This document shows, in pieces, positions 8,833-15,934 of a stretch of 16,684 nucleotides of DNA. The stretch spans positions 1-16,684 of the forward strand of contig JBPCXR010000173.1 of assembly GCA_051027215.1 (NCBI GenBank), read 5' to 3'. The notes under the pieces are model-generated. The model saw only the letters and a list, made by a program, of their open reading frames with translations. It had not been told where the DNA came from and did not search any database. A program made the position numbers and the translations under genes. Source of the DNA: CALHVX01 sp051027215. Lineage in GTDB: Bacteria; Pseudomonadota; Gammaproteobacteria; Pseudomonadales; Azotimanducaceae. How positions within the stretch are numbered: position 1 is the stretch's first letter; each line of letters starts with the position of its first letter.

Positions 8833-10130
8833 CGTTCAAGTACGCAGTTCGCATAAGTGGTCGTTGTCTCTGGCCAATCTGAAAATACGCCGCTGACGCC
8901 GACTTCGCTGGCGAGCAAGTGCAAAACCCGTAGCACATCACCTTCGTCTTTTAGCGCATCGACCACTGTTCGATAGTAGTAAGTTCGCCCGTCTCGATGC
9001 TTGATTAGGTCTGCGATTGGGCCGGAGCGCTCTAGGGTCCAGGCCACCAGCTGCAGCCCGGCCGCACGCGCTTGTTTAGCGTAATCGGACGGCACCATGA
9101 CACCGTTTTCGTTGCGGATGAGGAAGTACAGCGGCGGCGCCAGAAAACGCACGCCCATCGCCCGCAATGCAGCGAAGCTGGGGCCGACGCCTGCGACCCC
9201 GGGGTCTGAGGGGTCTTTTATGTCGATGTGGGCATCGCGACTGTCGAGCAGGAGAGCCTGGCGACCGAACTCCGGTGCTGCTCGCAACCAGTAGGCGACG
9301 TCTTCCGGATTAAACGACTGCACAAAGACGTTTTCGGGAGCGATGTTGTGGTCGTTGTAATGATCGATCAGCAGCTGGGCGTACGCGGTTTGGCTGTAGG
9401 GCAGCTGAGCATCAGCGGCTTTCAGTTCCGGAGCGTGGGCTCGGTCGAGACGACTGATGAGCTCGATGCTGTCGCTGAGCGTCATTAGCGTTCCGCAGCC
9501 TGGGTACTGTTGCGGCGCTAAAGTCCGCGCGCCGTGCATGTATCCTGCGCGAGTTTTTGCGTCAGGGTTGGCGGTATCGTGCTTGCCGCAGAGGGAGCGA
9601 AACTCCGCCAATGTTAGATCGCTGGTGCAGCATTCGACGCTGGCAGGCTGATCATCGCCTGCACCCCGAAACGGTGTGCGGCACTTTTCTCTTAGTGGCG
9701 TTTCCAAAATGTTGGTGGTGCGATGCAGGTCGCATTGAGAGTGACGGCAGACCAACTCACCATCTTTTGTGAAGGTCACGTCGCACTCGATTACTCCAGC
9801 GCCCTGACGTGCGGCGGCCAAGTACGATTCTCGGGTGTGTTCCGGGAACAATGCTGGAGCGCCTCGATGGGCGATAGAAAACCGGTGGGGCTCAAGGCCA
9901 CTGTCGCAACTTTCTATGGCCTGACGCAACGGTCCAGGCGTTAGCTTGCTGGCAAGGTATAGGGCTCGGTTGGGTTGCGGCAGCGGCGTATCGCTAAGGT
10001 ATGCAGACCAGTGTCCGAATCCATTGTCGGCGAGCGAAGGGGTGCTGCAACTCAGCAGTATCAGGCCAAACAGCAGACAGCGGTAGCTGCCACGCTCAGG
10101 GTTTCGGATTGTCTTCGGAAAATCGCTCAT
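8829..10130 (-). CDS. Exported glycerophosphodiester phosphodiesterase family protein
   Basis: A GDPD-family TIM-barrel enzyme, expected to hydrolyse glycerophosphodiesters to glycerol-3-phosphate and an alcohol. With the ATG at 10130 it has 433 residues. A hydrophobic segment (about 18-27) ends in LLSC, which could be a lipobox with C28 acylated; cutting after SLA (about 32-34) is the alternative. Catalytic residues are visible: H88-R89 in AHRGAP, E97 in PEHT, E115 and D117 in ECDVTFTKDG, and H130 in CRHSQCD. An insertion of about 60 residues, rich in cysteine, follows the H130 region, and several cysteine pairs suggest a periplasmic, disulfide-bonded protein. The start lies inside yacG (35-nt overlap); an in-frame ATG at 10166 with GGGGA upstream is a rival start. 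It is the last gene of the pilB transcription unit and converges with argJ. Substrate unknown. Confidence 0.88.
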   Translation of the reverse strand: MSDFPKTIRNPERGSYRCLLFGLILLSCSTPSLADNGFGHWSAYLSDTPLPQPNRALYLASKLTPGPLRQAIESCDSGLEPHRFSIAHRGAPALFPEHTRESYLAAARQGAGVIECDVTFTKDGELVCRHSQCDLHRTTNILETPLREKCRTPFRGAGDDQPASVECCTSDLTLAEFRSLCGKHDTANPDAKTRAGYMHGARTLAPQQYPGCGTLMTLSDSIELISRLDRAHAPELKAADAQLPYSQTAYAQLLIDHYNDHNIAPENVFVQSFNPEDVAYWLRAAPEFGRQALLLDSRDAHIDIKDPSDPGVAGVGPSFAALRAMGVRFLAPPLYFLIRNENGVMVPSDYAKQARAAGLQLVAWTLERSGPIADLIKHRDGRTYYYRTVVDALKDEGDVLRVLHLLASEVGVSGVFSDWPETTTTYANCVLER

Positions 10131-10299
10131 CGGTTTCAGATCGGCCTGGAATGCTGTGACGCTCATCGGCCCAGTCCCCAAAATCGATGAGTTTACAGCG
10201 CTCGGAACAAAATGGCCGATGTGCGTTGCTGGCGGTCCAGGCTACGCTGGCTTTGCAGTTGGGGCACTGCAGAATTCGCGGTGGTTGCTCGCTGCTCAT
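10096..10299 (-). CDS. yacG: DNA gyrase inhibitor / zinc-binding protein YacG
   Basis: A 67-residue protein with the YacG treble-clef zinc knuckle: C12-P-N-C15, then RPFC31-SER-C35, followed by the family signature KLIDFGDWADERHSIPG and an acidic tail. E. coli YacG binds GyrB and inhibits gyrase. The ATG overlaps the coaE stop (ATGA, 4 nt), so it is probably translated by coupling. In E. coli a zapD gene separates coaE and yacG; here there is none. The 3' end of the gene overlaps the start of the GDPD gene. Confidence 0.95.
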   Translation of the reverse strand: MSSEQPPRILQCPNCKASVAWTASNAHRPFCSERCKLIDFGDWADERHSIPGRSETDERFSEDNPKP

Positions 10300-10910
10300 T
10301 CTCCATGCACCTGCTGGGCCATGGCTAGGTACTGCTCGTGCAGGCGTGCAACTTCTCGATCCAGGTGCTCAAGATCCTGATCGTTGACGATTACATCGTC
10401 GGCCATGGCCAAGCGTTCTTCCCTGGTTATCTGGGCGTCGATGATGGCGCGCACCTGTTCTGCGCTGCTAGCGTCTCTTGCTACGGTGCGTTCAATCTGA
10501 ATTTCTACCGGAACATCCACCACCAATACCCGCTGGCAGTAACGCGATTGTCCTGTTTCTGCCAGCAGCGGGCTGGCCAGGATCGCGTAAGGGCTACCCG
10601 CGGCGCGCAGGTGATCGATCAGGTACTGGTTGATTAGCGGATGGGTGAGTTGTTCCAGCCAGCGCCGCTGTGCTGGGTCAGCAAAGACGATGTCCCGGAG
10701 GGCGCGACGATTGAGGCTGCCGTCCTCGCTGATCAGGTGCTCACCGAAATGCTCGGCAATGCTGACCAGGGCAGGTTGGCCTGGCTCAACTACCGCGCGA
10801 GAGGCCAGGTCCGCATCGACGACGTCGATACCCTGAGTTGCAAAGCGATCCGAAACCGCGGTTTTACCGCTGCCGATACCACCGGTAATCCCCACCACAA
10901 AGTCTGCCAA
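10296..10910 (-). CDS. coaE: Dephospho-CoA kinase CoaE
   Basis: CoaE phosphorylates the 3' hydroxyl of dephospho-CoA, the last step of coenzyme A synthesis. The 204-residue product has the P-loop GGIGSGKT (10-17), the DADLASR region that follows the first strand, LTHPLI, and the lid/base segment around QRVLVVDVP and REERLAMADDVIVND, all characteristic. The start is a TTG at 10910, 11 nt after the pilD stop. No ATG lies nearby and the resulting N-terminus (MADFVVGITGG) has the usual length before the P-loop. A GTG four codons in is the only close rival. A weak ribosome binding site implies coupling to pilD. The position after pilD and before yacG is standard in Pseudomonas-type genomes. Confidence 0.96.
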   Translation of the reverse strand: MADFVVGITGGIGSGKTAVSDRFATQGIDVVDADLASRAVVEPGQPALVSIAEHFGEHLISEDGSLNRRALRDIVFADPAQRRWLEQLTHPLINQYLIDHLRAAGSPYAILASPLLAETGQSRYCQRVLVVDVPVEIQIERTVARDASSAEQVRAIIDAQITREERLAMADDVIVNDQDLEHLDREVARLHEQYLAMAQQVHGE

Positions 10911-10921
10911 GGCAACGCCCG

Positions 10922-11818
10922 TTACTGTCCGCCAAGAAGGCCCAAGACGTTATCACGGAAGATCAGACAGACCCAACCGCCAACGGCGAGGAACGGGCCG
11001 AATGCAATGGGTTGGGAGACGTGCTTGTTGTTGCGCACGATGCCAAACACCGCGTATACCAGGCCGGCAATAGAAGCAATGAGAATGGTCGCGGGCAGCA
11101 CCTGCCAGCCGAGCCAGGCGCCGACCGCTCCGAGTAGCTTGAAGTCGCCGTAGCCCATGCCTTCTTTGCCGGTGGCCAACTTGAAGGCCCAGAAAGTGCT
11201 CCAGAGAAACAGGTATCCAGCAATTGCGCCAATCACCGCATCTGGCAAGCTCACGAAACCGCTCCAGACCCACACACCCAAGTTGAACAACAGCCCCAAC
11301 CACAATAGCGGCAGCGTTAGTTGATCGGGTAACAGCTGGGTATCGAAATCGATGAAGGTGGCGGCGATGAGAATCCATGTGAACAGCAGCGCTGCCGCGC
11401 CCGTAACGGTGAAGCCAAAAGTAGCGACGGCGACGACCGACATTACCGCGGTGAGAAGTTCGACGCCCGGGTAGCGGGCGGAAATGGGCGTTTGGCAGTT
11501 ACCGCACTTGCCCCGTAACCACAGCCAGCTGATTACGGGGATATTCTGCCAGGACTTAATTTGCGCACTGCAGCCGGGGCAACGGGAACGCGGCACCATT
11601 AGATTGAAGGGTTCAGCGCTGGCGTCGGCCTCGGCGATGGCCATCGCGGCTTCATCGTCATCGGCGAGATGTGCTTTGGCTTGGGTGGTCCACTGCCGTT
11701 CCAGGATGACAGGCATGCGGTAGATCACCACGTTGAGGAAACTGCCGACGCACAGGCCTAGCCAGATGATGACTACGACGCCGAGCGCGCCGTAGCTGAG
11801 CAATGGTTCAGTGAACAC
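10922..11818 (-). CDS. pilD: Type IV prepilin peptidase / N-methyltransferase PilD
   Basis: PilD removes the prepilin leader after glycine and methylates the new N-terminus, at the inner membrane. 298 residues; GTG start 11 nt after the pilC stop, without a clear ribosome binding site. Visible: an N-terminal helix with the family signature GLCVGSFLNVVIYRMP (21-36), a cytoplasmic loop carrying two cysteine pairs (C80/C83 and C105/C108), YPGVELLTA, and several membrane helices. The aspartic protease motifs are FIDFDTQLLPDQLTLP (D157/D159) and GMGYGDFKLLG (D225). All catalytic motifs are intact, so the two pilins at 15343-16345 have their processing enzyme in the same locus. It could also process type II secretion pseudopilins if the genome has them. 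Confidence 0.97.
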   Translation of the reverse strand: MFTEPLLSYGALGVVVIIWLGLCVGSFLNVVIYRMPVILERQWTTQAKAHLADDDEAAMAIAEADASAEPFNLMVPRSRCPGCSAQIKSWQNIPVISWLWLRGKCGNCQTPISARYPGVELLTAVMSVVAVATFGFTVTGAAALLFTWILIAATFIDFDTQLLPDQLTLPLLWLGLLFNLGVWVWSGFVSLPDAVIGAIAGYLFLWSTFWAFKLATGKEGMGYGDFKLLGAVGAWLGWQVLPATILIASIAGLVYAVFGIVRNNKHVSQPIAFGPFLAVGGWVCLIFRDNVLGLLGGQ

Positions 11819-11829
11819 GGTAAGCCGAT

Positions 11830-13044
11830 TTAGGCGCCGACGACCGCACCCAACTGGAAGATCGGTAGGTACATTGCAATGATCAAGCCACCAACCAGCA
11901 CGCCGAGAACTGCCATGATCATCGGCTCCATCAGTGCAGTGAGGTTATCGACTGCGTTGTCGACCTGCTCTTCGTAGTAGACGGCTGATTTTTCTAGCAT
12001 GTCATCTAGCGCGCCGGCTTCTTCGCCAATGGCCACCATCTGAATGACCATGTTCGGAAATACCCCGGTGCTACGCATAGAGAAGTTTAGCTGTTGGCCT
12101 GTGGAGACATCGTCTCGTACTCGTAAGACTGCATCGCGGTAGACCGAGTTGCCAGTTGCCCCAGCAACAGAGTTCAGCGCATCGACTAGCGGCACGCCTG
12201 CGGCGAAGGTAGTCGCCAGGGTGCGAGCGAATCGAGCGATCGCAGATTTCTCGATGATATTGCCAGCCACGGGCATCTTCAGTGCCGCGCGATCGAGAAA
12301 CTCCCGTAGCGCCACCGAACGTCTGTGTGCTTGTTGAAAGACAAAGATGGCAGCGATGACCGCAAATATAAAGACGTACCAGTACTCCTGAGTAACTTCA
12401 GAGATTCCGATTACGAACTGGGTGAACGCGGGTAGCTCAGCGCCGAAACCAGCAAATACTTCTTCAAACTGCGGTACCACTTTAATCAGTAGAATACCCG
12501 AAACGATGACAGCCACCACTAATACCGCGATGGGGTAAGTCATGGCTTTCTTAACTTTGGCTTTAAGAGACTCGGTTTTCTCTTTGTAGGTTGCCACGCG
12601 GTCTAGCATGGTTTCCAGCGCACCCGACTGCTCGCCGGCATCTACCAGGTTGCAGAACAGATCATCAAAGTGTTCTGGGTGCTTGCGGATGGCCGAAGCA
12701 AAGGAGTTACCGCTAGAGACGTCGTTGCGAACGGTTCGCACCAATTCCTGGACTTTTGGCTTATCTAGTCCATCGGCAACAATTTCGAAAGCCTGCACCA
12801 ACGGCACACCGGCGCGCATCATGGTGGCCATCTGCCGCGTGAACAAGGCAATGTCCGCGGGCTTAACAGAGCCGCCGCCACCTAAAGAGAAGCCTTTGCC
12901 TTTCTTGCGAACTTTGCGAGCGTTGATTCCCTGGCGCCGCAGCTCTGCTTTGGCTATGGCAGGATTGACGCTCGATATCTCGCCTTTGGCTTTCTTGCCC
13001 GATTTGTCGGTGCCTTCCCAAATGAAGACTGCACTTTCCGCCAT
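11830..13044 (-). CDS. pilC: Type IV pilus inner-membrane platform protein PilC
   Basis: PilC is the polytopic platform that couples PilB ATPase motion to pilin extrusion. 404 residues, typical length. Two T2SF domains repeat the same signature: GEQSGALETMLDRVA (137-151) and GEEAGALDDMLEKSA (340-354), each after an FxRxxAxxxxAGVPL segment (68-82 and 272-286). Membrane helices lie at about 172-190, 222-238 and 373-397. The N-terminal 60 residues are the small basic cytoplasmic lead-in (WEGTDKSGKKAKGE). ATG start with AGGA 10 nt upstream; 26 nt from pilB and 11 nt to pilD, so one transcript is expected. Confidence 0.97.
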   Translation of the reverse strand: MAESAVFIWEGTDKSGKKAKGEISSVNPAIAKAELRRQGINARKVRKKGKGFSLGGGGSVKPADIALFTRQMATMMRAGVPLVQAFEIVADGLDKPKVQELVRTVRNDVSSGNSFASAIRKHPEHFDDLFCNLVDAGEQSGALETMLDRVATYKEKTESLKAKVKKAMTYPIAVLVVAVIVSGILLIKVVPQFEEVFAGFGAELPAFTQFVIGISEVTQEYWYVFIFAVIAAIFVFQQAHRRSVALREFLDRAALKMPVAGNIIEKSAIARFARTLATTFAAGVPLVDALNSVAGATGNSVYRDAVLRVRDDVSTGQQLNFSMRSTGVFPNMVIQMVAIGEEAGALDDMLEKSAVYYEEQVDNAVDNLTALMEPMIMAVLGVLVGGLIIAMYLPIFQLGAVVGA

Positions 13045-13070
13045 TGCTTACGATTCCTGCATTAACTGTA

Positions 13071-14792
13071 TCAGTGGCCGCTGGTAACCCGGTTGACTTC
13101 AACCAGGCTAGTGAGGCCCTGCATTGCTTTTAGTAAACCGCTACGACGCAGATCGTTGAAACCGTGAAGCCGCGCCTGATCAGCCAACTGAATGCTGTTC
13201 CCATCTTCCATGATAATACGCCCAAGCTCCGGGGTAACTTGAACGACTTCATAGATTCCCACTCGGCCCTTATAACCGGAACCGCACTTGTCACAACCGT
13301 CGGTGTTCGCCTCGTAGATTGTGATGCCTGTCGCAATGTCTGCTTCTGTAAAGCCTTCTTCCAATAACGTCTCTTTCGGGACATCGATCACTTTCTTGCA
13401 ACCGGTGCACAAGCGTCGTGCCAGGCGCTGGGCGATGATCAGATTGACCGAAGTAGCCAGGTTAAAAGCCGGCACGCCCATGTTGCGCAGTCGAGTTAGG
13501 GTCTCTGGCGCAGAGTTGGTGTGCAGTGTAGACAGTACCATGTGACCGGTCTGGGCAGCCTTGATGGAAATTTCTGCGGTTTCGAGGTCGCGAATCTCCC
13601 CGACCATGACCACGTCTGGGTCCTGACGCAGGAACGAGCGCAAGGCAGTGGCAAAGTCCAAGCCCACCCGGTGATTAACGTTCACCTGGTTGATGCCTTC
13701 GAGGTTGATTTCGACCGGGTCCTCTGCGGTGGCGATGTTGCGCTCGGCGGTGTTGAGAATGTTCAAGCCCGTGTAGAGCGTAACCGTTTTACCGCTACCG
13801 GTAGGCCCGGTGACCAAGATCATGCCTTGAGGACGATGCAATGCCTCCATCAGCATGTCTTTTTGCGCTTCTTCGAAACCGAGCTGTTCGATGCCCATTT
13901 TCGCGCTTGAGGGGTCAAGTATCCGCAGCACGACTTTTTCGCCCCATAGCGTGGGCAAGGTATTCACCCGAAAGTCGATGGCGCGAGTCTTCGACAGCTT
14001 CATTTTGATGCGGCCGTCCTGGGGCACCCGACGCTCGGAGATGTCCATCTCGGACATCACCTTCAGGCGTGCAGCCAGGCGCGTACCGAGGTTCTGCGGC
14101 GGCCTGGAGGCTTCATGCAGGATGCCGTCAGTTCTGAAGCGGATGCGGTAGCTCTTCTCGTAGGGCTCGAAGTGAATGTCTGAAGACCCGCCCTTAATGG
14201 CGTCGAGCAACATCTTGTTGACGAAGCGCACGATGGGCGTGTCATCAGTGGCGTTGGCCTCGTCATCGTCCGCTGGCGTATCGTCGTACGCCTCCATGTC
14301 GAGATCTTCGAGGTCATCGTCGCCCAGATCACCGAGACCGTCACCTTCGGAGGCATTGAGAAATTGTTCAATGATGGAAGACAGCTTGTCTTCTTCAACC
14401 AGCACCGGTTCTGTGGTCACCCCGGTCTGGAATTTGATCTCGTCTAAGGCTTGCAGGTTGGTGGGATCAGAGACGGCAACGAATAGCCGCACACCCCGGC
14501 GAATCAGGGGCAACGCATTGTGCTGCCTGATCAGCTTCTCTTTCACCAGATCTTTGGGAATGGTAGTGAGATCAAAGCCGTTTAGGTCGAGCAGTGGCAC
14601 ACCAAACTCTTCAGAAGCTCGGGCGGCGATCGCGCGAGCTTCGGCTAGGCCGTTTTGAACTAGGTAGCTAACAAAGGCGGTGCCGGCTTTGCGCGCTTCG
14701 GTGCTGGCCTTGGCGGCGGTATCGGCGTCGAGAATGTTCTCTTCGACGAGGCGTCGCGCGAGCCCGCTAAGGGGTATTGGTTCGGAAGCCAT
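13071..14792 (-). CDS. pilB: Type IV pilus extension ATPase PilB
   Basis: PilB is the hexameric cytoplasmic ATPase that powers pilus assembly. 573 residues. An N-terminal MshEN/GspE-N type region (about 5-145) is followed by a very acidic linker (about 149-184), normal for PilB. The ATPase core has SSDIHFEP (203-210), Walker A GPTGSGKT (329-336), the Asp-box segment ATAEDPVE (354-361), Walker B DPDVVMVGEIRD (391-402) and the His box TGHMVLSTLHTN (415-426). The tetracysteine zinc motif is C462, C465, C500 and C503. This motif marks the assembly rather than the retraction (PilT) ATPase. AAGGA lies 12 nt before the ATG. It is first in the unit pilB-C-D-coaE-yacG-GDPD and divergent from pilA. Confidence 0.97.
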   Translation of the reverse strand: MASEPIPLSGLARRLVEENILDADTAAKASTEARKAGTAFVSYLVQNGLAEARAIAARASEEFGVPLLDLNGFDLTTIPKDLVKEKLIRQHNALPLIRRGVRLFVAVSDPTNLQALDEIKFQTGVTTEPVLVEEDKLSSIIEQFLNASEGDGLGDLGDDDLEDLDMEAYDDTPADDDEANATDDTPIVRFVNKMLLDAIKGGSSDIHFEPYEKSYRIRFRTDGILHEASRPPQNLGTRLAARLKVMSEMDISERRVPQDGRIKMKLSKTRAIDFRVNTLPTLWGEKVVLRILDPSSAKMGIEQLGFEEAQKDMLMEALHRPQGMILVTGPTGSGKTVTLYTGLNILNTAERNIATAEDPVEINLEGINQVNVNHRVGLDFATALRSFLRQDPDVVMVGEIRDLETAEISIKAAQTGHMVLSTLHTNSAPETLTRLRNMGVPAFNLATSVNLIIAQRLARRLCTGCKKVIDVPKETLLEEGFTEADIATGITIYEANTDGCDKCGSGYKGRVGIYEVVQVTPELGRIIMEDGNSIQLADQARLHGFNDLRRSGLLKAMQGLTSLVEVNRVTSGH

Positions 14793-15095
14793 GTACTGCA
14801 GAAATCCTTTTCGATCAACTAGAGCTCGAACGGCGGTTTGACGCCAACGCCTACCTTATCGATCGTATGCTCGGGAAGTCTAATCGTGTGTCACCAACCT
14901 GTCGATAAAGCAGTCACAGAAGCTGACACTGGTTTCGGACATTCTCCGTCAAACTTTCCCCTCGCTCTGCGCACATTTATTGACATATGCAGTTGATCCA
15001 TAGGGGTTATTAGATATTGCGCCGAGCAGCGTCACCCGCCAAACTGCCCTCGCTCGTCACCTACTGACCTTTTCAGTAAGTGTTGCAGGCGTTTA

Positions 15096-15125
15096 GGGCT
15101 ACCCGGGAGGTTTCCGGGAGAGCCT
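15096..15125. repeat. Imperfect inverted repeat upstream of the pilA promoter
   Basis: GGCT (15097-15100) pairs with AGCC (15121-15124), and CCCGG (15102-15106) with CCGGG (15114-15118), around a 7-nt loop. It sits about 67-96 nt upstream of the -24 element. No U-tract follows it on either strand. It could be a protein-binding dyad or structured RNA; no family recognised. Confidence 0.4.
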
Positions 15126-15191
15126 GGGGAAGGACAGTAAGTAACTGATAATAAAAGAAAATGCTTTTTAACCTGTGCGCTGAGTAGATGT

Positions 15192-15207
15192 TGGCACGCC
15201 GATTGCT
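15192..15207 (+). promoter_or_regulatory. Sigma-54 (RpoN) promoter of pilA
   Basis: TGGCACG (15192-15198), four bases, TTGCT (15203-15207): a full match to the -24/-12 consensus TGGCACG-N4-TTGCW, with the invariant GG and GC exactly 10 nt apart. Transcription should start about 12 nt past the GC, near 15217, leaving an unusually long leader of about 125 nt before the pilA ATG. In Pseudomonas pilA is transcribed by RpoN with PilR, so the placement is expected; pilS/pilR are not in this window. Confidence 0.9.
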
Positions 15208-15342
15208 CTACATAAGCCAAGATTCGCGGCACCTTCGCTCCCTGGAGCGGCGCGGCCCTGCGGCGCTCTTAACCGAGCGACGGACGCGAGGAGCCGGATT
15301 CGCAATCGACTTTTGACACTAACGAACGGAGTAATCGTCAAA

Positions 15343-15825
15343 ATGAAATCTATCCAAAAGGGTTTTACCCTCATCGAATTGATGATCGTGGTTGCCATCA
15401 TCGGCATTCTTGCTGCTGTGGCCCTGCCCGCTTATCAGAACTACATTGAGACCACCAACGCCGCCAAAATGAATACGCACTACGAGCAGGCTGTACGCTT
15501 TACTCGTAATGAGTATCAGCGCATTCGCACTGAGCTGGCTATGGGTACGGAAGATCGCGCTACGGTTAGCGCCGCTCTGGCTACCAGCCAGAACTGGGTT
15601 GACCAGATCGCTGCCGAGATCGGCAACGCTACCGCTCCTGATGGCGGTGCTCCTTACGTAACCGGTCTGACTGGTGACGCTGCAACTGGCGCCGTTGGTA
15701 TCAACGCTGCTGGTACGATTGCTGCGAACTCTCTGATTGTTACCATCACGCGCCCTGCGTATGGTCAATTCCAGGGTTCTTCAAACGCAGTCAGCACCGT
15801 GTGCTGGGATCAGAACGACTGCTAA
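15343..15825 (+). CDS. pilA: Major type IVa pilin PilA
   Basis: Structural subunit of the pilus fibre. The precursor has 160 residues. The short leader MKSIQKG ends with G at -1, and the mature protein starts FTLIELMIVVAIIGILAA with F1 and E5, the class IVa hallmark recognised by PilD. A second in-frame start at 15313 is rejected because it would add ten residues with no leader character; GGAG lies 11 nt before the chosen ATG. The globular part is rich in Ala, Gly and Thr. It ends with two cysteines, C154 and C160, in VCWDQNDC, so the C-terminal disulfide loop (D-region) would enclose only five residues, which is very short. Codons lean to GCT, GGT, ATC and AAC, fitting a highly expressed gene. 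It has its own sigma-54 promoter and is followed by a strong hairpin. Confidence 0.95.
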   Translation: MKSIQKGFTLIELMIVVAIIGILAAVALPAYQNYIETTNAAKMNTHYEQAVRFTRNEYQRIRTELAMGTEDRATVSAALATSQNWVDQIAAEIGNATAPDGGAPYVTGLTGDAATGAVGINAAGTIAANSLIVTITRPAYGQFQGSSNAVSTVCWDQNDC

Positions 15826-15845
15826 GCATGAGCTAGTCGTTTAAG

Positions 15846-15870
15846 AACGGGGTCCTTAGGGACCCCGTTT
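15846..15870 (+). terminator. Intrinsic terminator or attenuator after pilA
   Basis: AACGGGGTCC (15846-15855), loop TTAG, GGACCCCGTT (15860-15869): a perfect 10-bp stem followed by a T-rich but interrupted tract (TGCGTTTGTG). It lies 20 nt after the pilA stop and before the second pilin gene. Partial read-through would give much pilA and less of the downstream pilin. Confidence 0.75.
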
Positions 15871-15934
15871 GCGTTTGTGTTGGGGAAAGCCCAGGCGAGC
15901 AATGTGCCAGCGGGCAATTTGAGGATCATTGATC

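Larger units (their letters stand above)
14793..15342. other. Divergent control region between pilB and pilA
   Basis: 550 nt without a credible gene. It holds a sigma-54 promoter facing pilA, a hairpin at 15096-15125, a smaller perfect stem TACTGA/TCAGTA at 15062-15078, and an A/T-rich tract at about 15137-15171 suited to DNA bending. Three (C/G)TGTC pentamers, the kind of element bound by PilR in Pseudomonas, cluster at 14888-14892, 14899-14903 and (minus strand) 14925-14929; another lies at 15133-15137 (minus strand). I found no convincing sigma-70 promoter for pilB. The 15208-15342 leader is GC-rich and can fold (CGCTCC/GGAGCG near 15237). Confidence 0.5.

Noticed and set aside
14833..14843. 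GCGGTTTGACG matching 11 nt of the palindrome core, upstream of pilB
   Set aside because: Only part of the core is present, with no GCCCT flank and no long arms; an 11-nt match alone is too weak to call a third copy.
14980..15003. TTGACA at 14980-14985 as a sigma-70 -35 box
   Set aside because: No -10 hexamer occurs at 16-18 nt; the following bases are G-rich.
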